The position numbers were made by a program, and so were the translations under genes. The notes under the pieces were generated by a model, which was given only the letters and a program-made list of their open reading frames with translations, had not been told where the DNA came from and ran no database searches. From the IMG/VR virus record IMGVR_UViG_3300032275_000006, positions 1-46,168 of that record: a stretch of DNA of 46,168 nucleotides, one strand, 5' to 3'. The stretch's first letter is position 1. Every line of letters starts with the position of its first letter. Shown here piece after piece: positions 8,797-17,260 of this stretch. Source of the stretch: a virus.

Positions 8797-9633
8797 ATGA
8801 TAAATTTTAACAAAGAATACTACAGTAATAATTATTACTTCTTTCTAAAAGATAGGGGTAACCAAATCTCCTTATACTATTCTATTGCTAACACTTTAAG
8901 TGAATCTAGAAAAAAAGACAAAAAAATAGACTTCGATAAAAAAGATGCAAAAAAAGTTAAAGATGTTGTATATAATGTTTTAAACTCAAAAGAAAAACAA
9001 ACAACAAAAGATATTGAGGATAAATTAAAAGATGTAAAAAAATCTTCAGGTGAGATTGGAGAGTTAGTTGATTCTGATGGAACAATGTTAAGTTCAAAAA
9101 TTCCTTTAATAAATTTAACCCTTTCACCAAGAAAAACAATGGACCAGACTGTTGTTATGGCTAGAACAACTAATGACCCTGTAACAAGAGGTTACCGTGT
9201 TTATTATGGTGAGAGTGAAGACAAAAAAGAAAATATTGTTTCGGAAGTTGATTATTCAGAAGCCTTTGGATATGTTGAGACCGAAGGAAAAGATTTTAGA
9301 CAAACGGTAAATATATTGAAAAAAATGGGTGTTGAGAACCCGGTACAAAGAGCGAAAGAATTTGGTAAATTACCTAAAGTTAAAAAAGTTAATGGCAAAT
9401 TAAAACAAAGACTTTCTGAAAAAGATAGTATTGAAGAACAACAAAAAGAAAAAATGATTAAAATGGTTGAGGATATCTTAACTAAGAAATCTAAAGATAG
9501 TTCAGACGTTGTAAAACGTGATGAAAGCGTTAGTAAGATATTAGTTAAAAATTTACAATCAATTAAAAAATTAGCGGATAAAGAAGGTATCAGTATTTCT
9601 AAATTAATTAACATATTAAAATCAAATGAATAA
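8797..9633 (+). CDS. Lys-rich phage protein of unknown function
   Basis: This 278-residue protein is highly charged, with Lys-rich predicted helices at residues 35-85 and 200-275 and a central more globular part (PLINLTLSPRKTMDQTVVMARTTNDPVTRGYRVYYG). The C-terminal 40 residues (LVKNLQSIKKLADKEGISISKLINILKSNE) look like a small helical DNA-binding or oligomerisation unit. I recognise no family. It is the first gene of a rightward five-gene unit that ends at the terminator near 11400. Its stop overlaps the next start by eight bases. The divergent promoter palindrome lies directly upstream. It could be a structural or core protein, but the evidence is thin. Confidence 0.65.
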   Translation: MINFNKEYYSNNYYFFLKDRGNQISLYYSIANTLSESRKKDKKIDFDKKDAKKVKDVVYNVLNSKEKQTTKDIEDKLKDVKKSSGEIGELVDSDGTMLSSKIPLINLTLSPRKTMDQTVVMARTTNDPVTRGYRVYYGESEDKKENIVSEVDYSEAFGYVETEGKDFRQTVNILKKMGVENPVQRAKEFGKLPKVKKVNGKLKQRLSEKDSIEEQQKEKMIKMVEDILTKKSKDSSDVVKRDESVSKILVKNLQSIKKLADKEGISISKLINILKSNE

Positions 9634-10096
9634 GGACTTATACGGAAATAAATTTTCCCTACCTGAGGAGGTTGTAAGTTATTTACAACAGTGTCATGAT
9701 GCCGCAGGAGGTGCTGACGAAAGTGTTGAGGGTTATAAGAGAAACAAAGAACTAAGAGATAGTCGTGAGGTTACATATCAACAATTAAAACGAATGAAAA
9801 ATTGGTTTGATAATTTTGAGGGTCATGAAAATGATTTATCTTATATATTGAATGGTGGCCATTATGTTAAGAATTGGGTTCACAATACTTTAACTTCAAT
9901 GAGAGACAGTGTACACAATACTAAAAAGAATAAATCTGAGGTTTTACCTAACCAATTTATTCAACCACATGAAAAGAATGACATGACAACAATTAATAGA
10001 CCAAGTAAAAGTCATAAAGCAACTGTTGATAAATATGACACCGCTATTATGGAGAATCTAATCAGAATAAACAATTTAATTAAAAAAATAATATAA
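9626..10096 (+). CDS. Conserved-looking phage protein, unknown function
   Basis: This 156-residue, probably mainly helical protein has the central motif ILNGGHYVKNWVHNTLTSMRDSV and a basic C-terminal helix (MENLIRINNLIKKII). It overlaps the preceding gene by eight bases and is followed by the next start after a single base (TAATATG), so the group is one operon. It has no signal peptide or membrane segment. I cannot assign a family. Its company suggests a minor virion or assembly protein. Confidence 0.65.
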   Translation: MNKDLYGNKFSLPEEVVSYLQQCHDAAGGADESVEGYKRNKELRDSREVTYQQLKRMKNWFDNFEGHENDLSYILNGGHYVKNWVHNTLTSMRDSVHNTKKNKSEVLPNQFIQPHEKNDMTTINRPSKSHKATVDKYDTAIMENLIRINNLIKKII

Positions 10097-10097
10097 T

Positions 10098-10391
10098 ATG
10101 GCAACAATAGACCCAATTGTGTTTGAACAACCTAAAAATGACTTGTCATCAATCGCTGACATGGAAAGAGCGAAGTTATTCCCAAAGAACGATTATAAAC
10201 CAACAAACCAATATTCGGCAGTTAATCCTGACGCTATAGCTGATGGCGATGCTCAAGGTAAAGGTACTGGAGGATTTTTAGATGTTTATAATCAAGGTGC
10301 GGGAGCAATTCAAGACATCTTAGAACGAAAGGCTGAGATAGTTATTAATGAATTTAAACCTAACTCACCATACACTACACCAAGTGCGTAA
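10098..10391 (+). CDS. Small phage protein, unknown function
   Basis: This 97-residue protein (MATIDPIVFEQPKNDLSSIA) is Pro/Asn-rich at the N-terminus, with a Gly-rich middle (DGDAQGKGTGGFLDVYNQGAGAIQ) and a short helix (DILERKAEIVINEF). Start and stop are tightly coupled to both neighbours, and the final A of its TAA is the first base of the next ATG. No family is recognised. The composition suits a small structural or linker protein. Confidence 0.6.
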   Translation: MATIDPIVFEQPKNDLSSIADMERAKLFPKNDYKPTNQYSAVNPDAIADGDAQGKGTGGFLDVYNQGAGAIQDILERKAEIVINEFKPNSPYTTPSA

Positions 10392-10774
10392 TGAAACTTT
10401 ACAATACAGTTAAATCCCTTATTTTAGAAGTAGCATCGATTGATTCAATCGTTGATGCTATAAAAAAAAGAGATAAGATAGTAATTTACTATGATGGTGA
10501 TGAACCAGGTGGTAGAGGGTTAAGAGAAATTGAACCTGTTTGTCTTGGGTATAGTAAGTCAGATAATCCTGTTTTAAGAGCTTGGGATAATGAAGGGTCT
10601 TCTCATACTGCATATAAAGGCGAACAACCTTTACCAGGGTGGAGATTATTCAGAGTTGATAAAATATTATCGTTTAAACCAACGGGAGAAAATTTTGAAT
10701 CATCTAAACCAGGATATAATCCATCAGGGGACAAAAGCATGAATAGAATTATTATTAACGCAGTGTTTAATTAA
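10391..10774 (+). CDS. WYL-like domain protein with LxE-type leader helix
   Basis: This 127-residue protein starts with a short helix, MKLYNTVKSLILEVAS, whose LILE (10-13) matches the recurrent leader signature seen elsewhere in this phage. The rest resembles a stand-alone WYL domain: a strand-rich core IVIYYDGDE, then LREIEPVCLGYSKSDNPVLRAWD and a closing FRVDKILSF, the usual order of the family (IEP, A.D, R..RI). WYL domains sense ligands, often nucleic acid or nucleotides, in bacterial transcription factors and defence systems. Here there is no HTH domain attached. I infer a capsid-packaged or regulatory WYL protein. The WYL call is by pattern only. Confidence 0.55.
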   Translation: MKLYNTVKSLILEVASIDSIVDAIKKRDKIVIYYDGDEPGGRGLREIEPVCLGYSKSDNPVLRAWDNEGSSHTAYKGEQPLPGWRLFRVDKILSFKPTGENFESSKPGYNPSGDKSMNRIIINAVFN

Positions 10775-10795
10775 CAACCTCCAATAATATAAGAT

Positions 10796-11380
10796 ATGAC
10801 AAACGAAAACGACTTAATAGAAAAATTAATGATATCTAAAGCTATTATGGATAAGCATAATAAAACCCCAAGGTCGGGTAATAATTTAAATATGACAAGT
10901 CCAACGGTAGAAAATTATGAAGCTCCACAAGCTAAATATAATTTACCACAAGAATTTATGCAGGAATCAGTTACTCAATCATCCCCATCACATCAACAAC
11001 CAATAACTAAAGATAGGGTAATGTCTTCTAAATTACCTGATGAGATTAAAAGATTAATGATAGAACACCCCATCAATCAACCAAACTCAATGGCGGGGCC
11101 GTCATTATCTAATGATTTGATTGATAAAGCGTCTAGATTAATGAATCTTGATGCTAAAGGAAGTCCAAAAGGCCATCAACCAAATAGAATGGTAGAACAA
11201 TCAATACCAACTCAAGATTTATCAACTTTAAAAGAATTATTAAGAGAAGTTGTTGAAGAAGTGTTACAAGAAAATGGATTAATTGCCGAATCCACCCAAA
11301 AATCAAATGAAATATTTTCCTTTAAGGTAGGTAAACATATATTTGAAGGTAAGGTTACTAAGATAAAAAAAATAGCTTAA
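10796..11380 (+). CDS. Phage protein with helical leader-like segment near C-terminus
   Basis: This 194-residue protein has a low-complexity, Pro/Gln/Ser-rich first 140 residues, a strong amphipathic helix LKELLREVVEEVLQENGLIAES (about 145-166), and a short beta tail FSFKVGKHIFEGKVTKIKKI. The helix carries the VLQE pattern of the recurrent LxE signature. No named family is recognised. It is last in the 8797-11380 unit and is followed by a strong terminator. An unstructured body with one helix and a small beta tail fits an assembly or core protein, but this is inference. Confidence 0.6.
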   Translation: MTNENDLIEKLMISKAIMDKHNKTPRSGNNLNMTSPTVENYEAPQAKYNLPQEFMQESVTQSSPSHQQPITKDRVMSSKLPDEIKRLMIEHPINQPNSMAGPSLSNDLIDKASRLMNLDAKGSPKGHQPNRMVEQSIPTQDLSTLKELLREVVEEVLQENGLIAESTQKSNEIFSFKVGKHIFEGKVTKIKKIA

Positions 11381-11399
11381 AGAGAAGTTTACATTAAAT

Positions 11400-11438
11400 A
11401 AAAAACCCCCACATAGTTATGAGGGGGTTTTTTATTTT
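11400..11438 (+). terminator. Rho-independent terminator
   Basis: AAAAACCCCC pairs with GGGGGTTTTT around a 12-base loop and runs into a T-rich tail (TTTTTTATTTT). It begins about 20 bases after the gene ending at 11380 and closes the 8797-11380 unit. Confidence 0.85.
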
Positions 11439-11445
11439 AATACAG

Positions 11446-11476
11446 TTGATATTTCTCTAATTTTTTATTATATTTT
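11446..11476 (+). promoter_or_regulatory. Candidate host-type promoter (-33/-7, Bacteroidota pattern)
   Basis: TTG at 11446-11448 is followed after 20 bases by TATATTTT at 11469-11476, one base from the Bacteroidota -7 consensus TAnnTTTG with the expected spacing. It lies between the terminator and the first glycosyltransferase gene (start 11494). It would let the host sigma factor read the glycan island. Confidence 0.4.
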
Positions 11477-11493
11477 TTAAAGAATTTTATAAT

Positions 11494-12714
11494 ATGAAAG
11501 AAAAAATAAATGTTTTAGTACTACCAAGTGATAAAAGTGGTGTTGGGAAATTTCGCTCGGTCGACCCCCACGTACACTTACAAAATCTATATCCCGATGA
11601 CTTTCACGTAGACATTGACTACGAACCAAGAATTGGTGACCCGAGTTATTGGAGTAAATACCAAATTGTTCACGTACATAGAAATATTGGAAGTAACTAC
11701 GATAATACACCTAATATTATTAGAAATTTAAAATCAATTGGGGTTATTGTCATTGTTGATATTGATGATTATTGGTTACCGACAAAAGAACATCCTATTC
11801 ATCAAATAATTGTACAACAAAAAATTAACGAAAAAATTGTTGCAAATTTAAAAGAAGCCGATTATGTTATGACAACAACGGATATTTTTGCAAATGAAAT
11901 TATAAAATTTAATAAGAACGTTGTTGTATTCCCTAACGCAATTAACCCAAAAGAACCTCAATTTAATCAACCGACTGTCAAATCAGATAGAATCAGAGTT
12001 GGGTGGTTAGGTGGTTCATCTCACTTACATGACTTAATGTTATTACAAGGTTTTACACAAAAAAACGGTTCTGAAATTAATAACAAAATTCAATATGTTA
12101 TTTGTGGTTTTGACACTAGAGGTAGTGTTACTGAAATTAATCCGCAAACAGGTGAACAAAAACGTAGAGATATTTTACCTCATGAAACTGTATGGTCAAA
12201 ATATGAAGAAATTTTTACAAACAACTATAATTTAGTGGATGAAGATTATAAAAAATTTTTAATAGAATATAAAGAAGGTGATTATGTTTCTAACAAAGAA
12301 TTACCTTATGTTAGAGTATGGACTAAACCTGTAACATCTTACGCAATGAATTATTCAAAGCTTGATATTTCTTTATCACCAATTAAAAATCACATCTTTA
12401 ATAGAATGAAATCCCAATTAAAAGTTATTGAGGCAGGATTCTATAAGAAAGCGTTAATTGCTTCAGAAATTGGTCCTTATACAATTGACTTGAAACATTG
12501 TTTAAAAAATGGTAATTTTGTTGATGGTAACGCAATGTTAGTTCCTGAACATAGAAATCATAGTGATTGGTCTAAACATATTAAAAAGTTAATCCAAAAC
12601 CCTAATTTAATTACTGATATGGGGGAAAGATTATATGAAACAGTTAAAGACAAATACGATTTAAATAACGTAACTAAAGATAGAGCAGAATTTTATAAAT
12701 CATTAATTAAATAA
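11494..12714 (+). CDS. GT-B glycosyltransferase (GT4-like)
   Basis: This 406-residue protein has the two-lobed layout of GT-B transferases. The N-lobe has a GVGKFRSVDP segment (16-25) in the place of the usual Gly-rich loop and strand/DD motifs (IVIVDIDDYW, 85-94). The linker reads VVFPNAINP (144-152), and the C-lobe opens with RIRVGWLGGSSHLHDL (166-181). A late segment KVIEAGFYKKALIASEIGPY resembles the E-x7-E nucleotide-sugar region of GT4 enzymes. Such enzymes move a sugar from a nucleotide donor to a glycan, lipid or protein in the cytoplasm. The donor and acceptor cannot be read from sequence. It is the first gene of the glycan island; the next gene starts five bases after its stop. Confidence 0.8.
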   Translation: MKEKINVLVLPSDKSGVGKFRSVDPHVHLQNLYPDDFHVDIDYEPRIGDPSYWSKYQIVHVHRNIGSNYDNTPNIIRNLKSIGVIVIVDIDDYWLPTKEHPIHQIIVQQKINEKIVANLKEADYVMTTTDIFANEIIKFNKNVVVFPNAINPKEPQFNQPTVKSDRIRVGWLGGSSHLHDLMLLQGFTQKNGSEINNKIQYVICGFDTRGSVTEINPQTGEQKRRDILPHETVWSKYEEIFTNNYNLVDEDYKKFLIEYKEGDYVSNKELPYVRVWTKPVTSYAMNYSKLDISLSPIKNHIFNRMKSQLKVIEAGFYKKALIASEIGPYTIDLKHCLKNGNFVDGNAMLVPEHRNHSDWSKHIKKLIQNPNLITDMGERLYETVKDKYDLNNVTKDRAEFYKSLIK

Positions 12715-12719
12715 ATAAT

Positions 12720-13178
12720 ATGTATAATAAAAAAGGTAAAGTTGGGTTCACCGCAGGTAATTTTGATTTACTACACCCAGGTTATATTTACACTTTTGAG
12801 GCGGCAAAAGAACATTGTGATTACTTTATGGTTTTTTTACAAAGAGACCCGTCCGAAACAAGATTTACAAAGTATAAACCAGTCGTTCCATTATATGAAA
12901 GATATAAAACTTTGATGTCAATAAAGTATGTTGATGACGTTGTGACATATCAAACTGAAGAAGATTTAGTAAAACTAATTGAGTTTTTTAAACCTGATGT
13001 TAGAATTTTGGGTGACGATTATATTGGTAAACGATTTACAGGAGACCATCTACCAGTTAATGTCGTTTACACTACAAGGTCTCACAATTGGTCAACAACT
13101 AAAATTAAAGATTTAATCACAATACAAACATTAAAACAAAATCCTGAAATAATAAAAAATTTAGATACAAATGATTAA
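12720..13178 (+). CDS. Cytidylyltransferase-like nucleotidyltransferase (TagD/RfaE2-like)
   Basis: This 152-residue protein matches the length and motif order of glycerol-3-phosphate cytidylyltransferase-type enzymes: GNFDLLHPGY (13-22), RYKTLMSIKYVDDVV (61-75), ILGDDYIGKRFTG (96-108) and WSTTKIK (124-130). Relatives join CTP or ATP to a phosphorylated polyol or heptose, giving activated precursors for surface polymers. The signature normally reads HxGH; here the second His is Tyr22 (HPGY), which removes one transition-state His, so activity is uncertain. Its place after a glycosyltransferase gene fits precursor supply. It overlaps the next gene by eight bases. Confidence 0.82.
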   Translation: MYNKKGKVGFTAGNFDLLHPGYIYTFEAAKEHCDYFMVFLQRDPSETRFTKYKPVVPLYERYKTLMSIKYVDDVVTYQTEEDLVKLIEFFKPDVRILGDDYIGKRFTGDHLPVNVVYTTRSHNWSTTKIKDLITIQTLKQNPEIIKNLDTND

Positions 13179-13890
13179 AATACCTATTACTAAAATTTTG
13201 TTTCTTGACATAGAAACCGTTGGGATTGAAAAAGACTTTGACACTTGTGTTAAAAATCATCCCGAGATTGCACATCAATTTGATAAGTATTTAGATTGGT
13301 TTTTAAAACGATTCCCCGAAGACTCAACTAAGGGAGAAAATGAAGATGAAAGACAGAATATTATATTTTCAACAAGAACCTCATTGGTTCCCGAATTTGC
13401 AAAGATTGTATGTGTTAGTGTTGCCTTTGTTATGGATAATGGTGAAGTTAAAAAACAAACCTTTTTTGGTGATGATGAGAAACAATTATTACGTGATTGT
13501 CAGAAATTATTGGACCGTTGCGGAAAATTGGATTTCTTTTTGTGTGGTCATAATTTAAAGAATTTTGATATTCCGATGATTGCCAAAAGAATGATTATTA
13601 ATGGATTACTTCCACCATCAATTCTACCATCATACGATACAAAACCATGGGAAATTAAAGCTATTGACACTAAAGAAATTTGGCAATACGGTGCTTACAC
13701 TGCAATTGGTTCATTAGACTTAATGTGTGCGTCAATGGATGTTCCATCTTCAAAAGAGGGCGAAATTACTGGTGATAAAGTACACGATTCATATTGGAAT
13801 CACGGAAAATTAAAAGAAATCTCAGAATACTGCGAACGAGATGTTAACGTATTAATTGAGGTGATAAAAAAATTAAAAGAACTTAAATAA
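13171..13890 (+). CDS. DEDDy 3'-5' exonuclease (PolB exonuclease-like)
   Basis: This 239-residue protein carries all three exonuclease motifs of the DnaQ/PolB superfamily: Exo I LFLDIETV (Asp13, Glu15), Exo II GHNLKNFDIP (Asn128, Asp133) and Exo III YCERDV (Tyr220, Asp224). The Tyr places it in the DEDDy class, similar to predicted PolB-related stand-alone exonucleases. It should remove nucleotides from DNA 3' ends with two metal ions, in repair, recombination or host DNA breakdown. No polymerase domain follows. Its final A is the first base of the dUTPase start. It is one of two nucleotide-metabolism genes set inside the glycan island. Confidence 0.87.
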   Translation: MIKIPITKILFLDIETVGIEKDFDTCVKNHPEIAHQFDKYLDWFLKRFPEDSTKGENEDERQNIIFSTRTSLVPEFAKIVCVSVAFVMDNGEVKKQTFFGDDEKQLLRDCQKLLDRCGKLDFFLCGHNLKNFDIPMIAKRMIINGLLPPSILPSYDTKPWEIKAIDTKEIWQYGAYTAIGSLDLMCASMDVPSSKEGEITGDKVHDSYWNHGKLKEISEYCERDVNVLIEVIKKLKELK

Positions 13891-14492
13891 TGACAGAAGA
13901 ATTTGATTTAGATTTTTTAAAGAAAAAAGCGGAAGAGTTAAAATTAATGTTATCAACGCCAGAAAATGATGATATTGACTATAATCAAATACTTGACGAG
14001 TTTGGTATTGATGTCAAACAATTAGAAGTTGATATGAAAAACTATAAACCTAAACTGGATTTAGGATTTACAAAACTACATCTTGATGCGGTTACACCAA
14101 GTTATAATTACGCAAGTGATTCTGGATTTGATTTATATTCAGTTGAAGATGTGACAATTGAAGGTCTTGGTAGAGGGTTAGTCCCAACTGGACTATCGTT
14201 TGATATTAAAGATGGTTATGAAATCCAAGTTAGGTCTAAAAGTGGATTAGCAATTAATCAAGGTTTAATGTGTTTAAATTCACCAGGAACCGTGGATAAT
14301 GGTTACACAGGTGAAGTAAAAGTAATTATATTCAACACAAATAAAGAACCTTTTACAATTACTAAAGGTATGAAAGTTGCTCAAGCAGTTTTATGTCCCG
14401 TAGTTAATGGTGGTTGGGTTTATTTAGATGAAAAAAATGAAGTGGCCAAAAAAGATAGAAACGATAACGGATTTGGCTCAACAGGAATTTAA
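13890..14492 (+). CDS. dut: dUTP diphosphatase with N-terminal helical extension
   Basis: This 200-residue protein has all five dUTPase motifs: ASDSGFDL (75-82), RSKSGLA (115-121), GTVDNGYTGEV (133-143, catalytic Asp136), GMKVAQAVLCP (160-170) and the P-loop-like RNDNGFGSTG (190-199). The enzyme hydrolyses dUTP to dUMP and pyrophosphate, keeping uracil out of phage DNA, and normally works as a trimer. The first 55 residues, acidic and helical, are extra compared with the usual enzyme of about 150 residues and have no obvious function. The preceding exonuclease gene overlaps by one base, and the next gene starts one base after the stop. Confidence 0.95.
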   Translation: MTEEFDLDFLKKKAEELKLMLSTPENDDIDYNQILDEFGIDVKQLEVDMKNYKPKLDLGFTKLHLDAVTPSYNYASDSGFDLYSVEDVTIEGLGRGLVPTGLSFDIKDGYEIQVRSKSGLAINQGLMCLNSPGTVDNGYTGEVKVIIFNTNKEPFTITKGMKVAQAVLCPVVNGGWVYLDEKNEVAKKDRNDNGFGSTGI

Positions 14493-14493
14493 T

Positions 14494-16005
14494 ATGATAA
14501 CAATAATTTATTCAACCCATAAAGACGAAACATATAATAACAAATTTAAACAACATTTGTTACAAACTGTTGGGTTAAAAAATGTACAGATATTAGAATT
14601 TCAAAACAATAATCAGTATAGTTTGGCGGAGGTATATAACAAAGGTATATCACAATCTATATATGATATTGTTGTTTGTTGTCATAACGACATTAAATTA
14701 GAAAAAAATTGGGGCAAGAAACTAGTTAGTGATTTTGAAAATAATCCTGACTATGGAATTATTGGTAAGGCGGGGTCATGTTATTTTCCTGAATCAGGGG
14801 TATACTGGGAGGAAATGAGAACAACTATGGTTGGTCATGTTTATCACCACCCTGTAGGTCAAAATAAATGGATTAACAAATATTCTGCAAAAATACCTCA
14901 ACTGATACCTGTTGTAACTATTGATGGGTTATTTATGTCATTCGACAAAACAAAAATCAAAAACACGTTTGACGAAACGATTGGGAAATTTCACTTTTAT
15001 GACCATCCGTTTTGTTTAAGTAATTATATTGAAAATGTTAAGATTGGTGTTACGTTTTCTTTTGACATCACACATGAATCTGTAGGACAACCGAATAACG
15101 AATTTTTTGAAAGTAAGGTTAAATTTTTAGAGAAATTCTCGTCTATATTGCCATTAGACTTAAAACCTAACAGTGTTTATGTTCCTAAAGTAATTGAAAA
15201 ACCAATTAAAAATATTGGTAAAGTTGCAATTATTATCCCAACAAAAGATAAGTTTGAATTAATCCAAAATTGTGTTGAATCATTTTACGAACATTGTAAC
15301 CCCACTCTTTTCCATATTTTTATTGCCGACACTGGTTCCTCTGATGATAGTAAAACAAAATTAAAAGAGTTAATTAGTAATCATAATAACATCACTTTAA
15401 TTGAATATGATTATTACAATTTTGCAAAAATAAATAATGATGTAGTTACAAACCATATACCTAATGAGTATGAATTTATTTTATTTTGTAATAACGATAT
15501 TAAAATACTTAATAATGTAATATATAACATGTTAAAGATATTCAAAGATACTAATAAAACCGGAACCGTTGGGTGTCGATTACATTACGAAAATAACACA
15601 GTACAACATAATGGGGTCACCGTTTTTGTGGACAAATTAAAAAGACTACAAGCAACTCATATTGGGTTACGCACATACTACGGATATTACACAAACATAT
15701 CCAAAGTAGTAGGTTCAACCGCCGCATTACTAATGATTAGAAAAACAATGTTTGAAAAATGCGGTTATTTTAATGAGGTCTACCAATCTTGTTTTGAAGA
15801 TGTTGAATTAAATTTAAAATGTATATCCTTAGGTTTTGAAAATTTAATTGATGGTAATTCAGTTGCTTACCATTATGAAAGCCAAACAAGGGGGGTTCAA
15901 CAATCAAATGACTTAGAATTACAGAATGACTATAAAAATGGATTAGTACCATTTGTTAATAAAAATTATGATAAATTAAAAAAATACATACCAATACTAC
16001 AGTAA
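14494..16005 (+). CDS. Two-domain GT-A glycosyltransferase (GT2-like)
   Basis: The protein has 503 residues from the ATG at 14494, which follows the dUTPase stop by one base. An upstream ATG at 14428 in the same frame would overlap dut and is rejected. Residues 1-210 form one GT-A-like domain (MITIIYSTHKDETYN, VVCCHNDIKLEKNWG). A second, clearly GT2-like domain begins near residue 220: VAIIIPTKDKFELIQNCVES, FIADTGSSDDS, FILFCNNDIKI (DXD-like NND), and VGSTAALLMIRKTMFEKCGYF with FEDVELNLK. GT2 enzymes use nucleotide sugars in the cytoplasm. Two domains may add two different sugars in turn. It is part of the glycan island. Confidence 0.8.
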   Translation: MITIIYSTHKDETYNNKFKQHLLQTVGLKNVQILEFQNNNQYSLAEVYNKGISQSIYDIVVCCHNDIKLEKNWGKKLVSDFENNPDYGIIGKAGSCYFPESGVYWEEMRTTMVGHVYHHPVGQNKWINKYSAKIPQLIPVVTIDGLFMSFDKTKIKNTFDETIGKFHFYDHPFCLSNYIENVKIGVTFSFDITHESVGQPNNEFFESKVKFLEKFSSILPLDLKPNSVYVPKVIEKPIKNIGKVAIIIPTKDKFELIQNCVESFYEHCNPTLFHIFIADTGSSDDSKTKLKELISNHNNITLIEYDYYNFAKINNDVVTNHIPNEYEFILFCNNDIKILNNVIYNMLKIFKDTNKTGTVGCRLHYENNTVQHNGVTVFVDKLKRLQATHIGLRTYYGYYTNISKVVGSTAALLMIRKTMFEKCGYFNEVYQSCFEDVELNLKCISLGFENLIDGNSVAYHYESQTRGVQQSNDLELQNDYKNGLVPFVNKNYDKLKKYIPILQ

Positions 16006-16033
16006 TTTACGGAAATGATTAATAATTAAACTA

Positions 16034-16663
16034 ATGGCCCAAGGAATTTACCAAATAACGGAAGATTTTGAAACTAAACTATCCGAATATACAGGAGCAA
16101 AGTACGTTGTAACTGTTGATAATCAAAGCAACGCATTATTCTTATCATTAATGTATGAGAATATTAAAGGTATAGAGATTGAAATTCCATCCAGAACATA
16201 CCCATCAGTCCCATGTGAAATTATACATGCTGGCGGTAAGGTTAAATTTACGCCTGTTGAGGGTAAGACAATTAAAGGAGCGTATCAATTATCCCCAACA
16301 AAAGTTTGGGATTCGGCCCTTAGGTTTACTAGTAATATGTACATACCTAATACCCATATGTGTATCTCATTCACAGGACCTTATAAACACTTTAAACTAT
16401 CTAAAGGTGGTGCGATTTTAACAGACGACTACGATGCTTATCTATGGTTCAAACGAGCAAGATATAGTGGGAGAAGAGAATGTTCATACCATGACGACCA
16501 TTTTGATATGTTAGGTTGGAATTTTTATATGATGCCCGAATTAGCAGCAAGAGGTTATTTATTAATGAATCAGTTCTATAATATGGATGGTTCTCCAAAA
16601 CACAATGAGGATTTGGAATTACCGTATCCTGACTTATCTAAATTTAAAATATATCAACAATGA
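16034..16663 (+). CDS. Short DegT/DnrJ-like sugar aminotransferase homologue
   Basis: This 209-residue protein resembles the first large domain of PLP-dependent DegT/DnrJ/EryC1 sugar aminotransferases: YVVTVDNQSNALFLSLMYE (24-42) in the place of the TALxLAL helix, IEIPSRTYPSVP (50-60), VWDSALRF (91-98, Asp93 facing the PLP ring) and SFTGPYKHFKLSKGGAILTDD (about 112-132). Lys118 is a plausible PLP lysine. The family is normally about 370 residues, so the C-terminal domain is largely missing. It may be a minimal enzyme or a non-catalytic relative that only binds a sugar nucleotide. Its stop overlaps the next start by four bases, so it is coupled to an acyltransferase that often partners such aminotransferases. 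Confidence 0.65.
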   Translation: MAQGIYQITEDFETKLSEYTGAKYVVTVDNQSNALFLSLMYENIKGIEIEIPSRTYPSVPCEIIHAGGKVKFTPVEGKTIKGAYQLSPTKVWDSALRFTSNMYIPNTHMCISFTGPYKHFKLSKGGAILTDDYDAYLWFKRARYSGRRECSYHDDHFDMLGWNFYMMPELAARGYLLMNQFYNMDGSPKHNEDLELPYPDLSKFKIYQQ

Positions 16664-17259
16664 AAAAAGGGATAATAGGCGCTGGTGGTTTTGGTAGAGA
16701 AGTATATGGTAGTCTTTCTTTAATGGAAAAGATTGACACCGTTTTTTTTGTTGATGATAACTATTGGAGTGGAGATAATAATTTAATTTTACCTATGTCA
16801 AAATTTGACCCTCAAGAATATGAGATAGTGATTGCCATTGGAGACCCAAAAGATAGATTTGATATTGTACAACGATTACCTAAAGAAACAAAATATTTTA
16901 CACACATTCATCCATCGTGTCAAATATTAGGTGATGATGTTGAGATTGGGGAGGGTAGTATAATATGTGCGGGAACTATAATTACGACAAATGTTAAGTT
17001 AGGTTGTCATACTCATTTAAATCTTCAAACAACCATAGGTCACGATTGCGAAATCGGAGATTATTTTACAACTGCGCCAGGTTCAAAAATATCGGGAAAT
17101 TGTAAAATACACGATTGTGTTTATCTTGGAACAAATTCATCAATTAAGGAAAAAATAACAATACATAGTTTGGTTACAATAGGGTTAAATTCTGGTGTAG
17201 TTAAAGATATCACCGAACCAGGTATTTACGTCGGTACTCCCGCAAAAAAAATTAAATAG
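16660..17259 (+). CDS. NeuD/PglD-type sugar acyltransferase
   Basis: This 199-residue protein has the two-part layout of the NeuD/PglD family. An N-terminal Rossmann-like sugar-nucleotide binding part has GIIGAGGFGREV (4-15) and VIAIGDPKDRF (57-67). A left-handed beta helix of hexapeptide repeats follows (about 84-195), with the His of GHDCEIGD at 128 in the position of the catalytic base. These enzymes acetylate amino-sugar nucleotides with acetyl-CoA, as in bacillosamine and sialic acid pathways. With the aminotransferase homologue just before it (four-base overlap), the pair suggests an N-acetylated amino sugar. The C-terminal VGTPAKKIK is the usual end of the family. Confidence 0.88.
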   Translation: MKKGIIGAGGFGREVYGSLSLMEKIDTVFFVDDNYWSGDNNLILPMSKFDPQEYEIVIAIGDPKDRFDIVQRLPKETKYFTHIHPSCQILGDDVEIGEGSIICAGTIITTNVKLGCHTHLNLQTTIGHDCEIGDYFTTAPGSKISGNCKIHDCVYLGTNSSIKEKITIHSLVTIGLNSGVVKDITEPGIYVGTPAKKIK

Positions 17260-17260
17260 A

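Noticed and set aside
9252-9614. Minus-strand open frame of 120 codons
   Set aside because: It lies within the Lys-rich plus-strand gene and has no start signal; Leu/Ser/Phe-rich antisense of Lys-rich coding is expected.
14428-14493. Longer start for the two-domain glycosyltransferase
   Set aside because: It would overlap the 3' end of dut by 65 bases, and the added residues do not look like part of a GT-A domain; the ATG at 14494 directly follows the dut stop.
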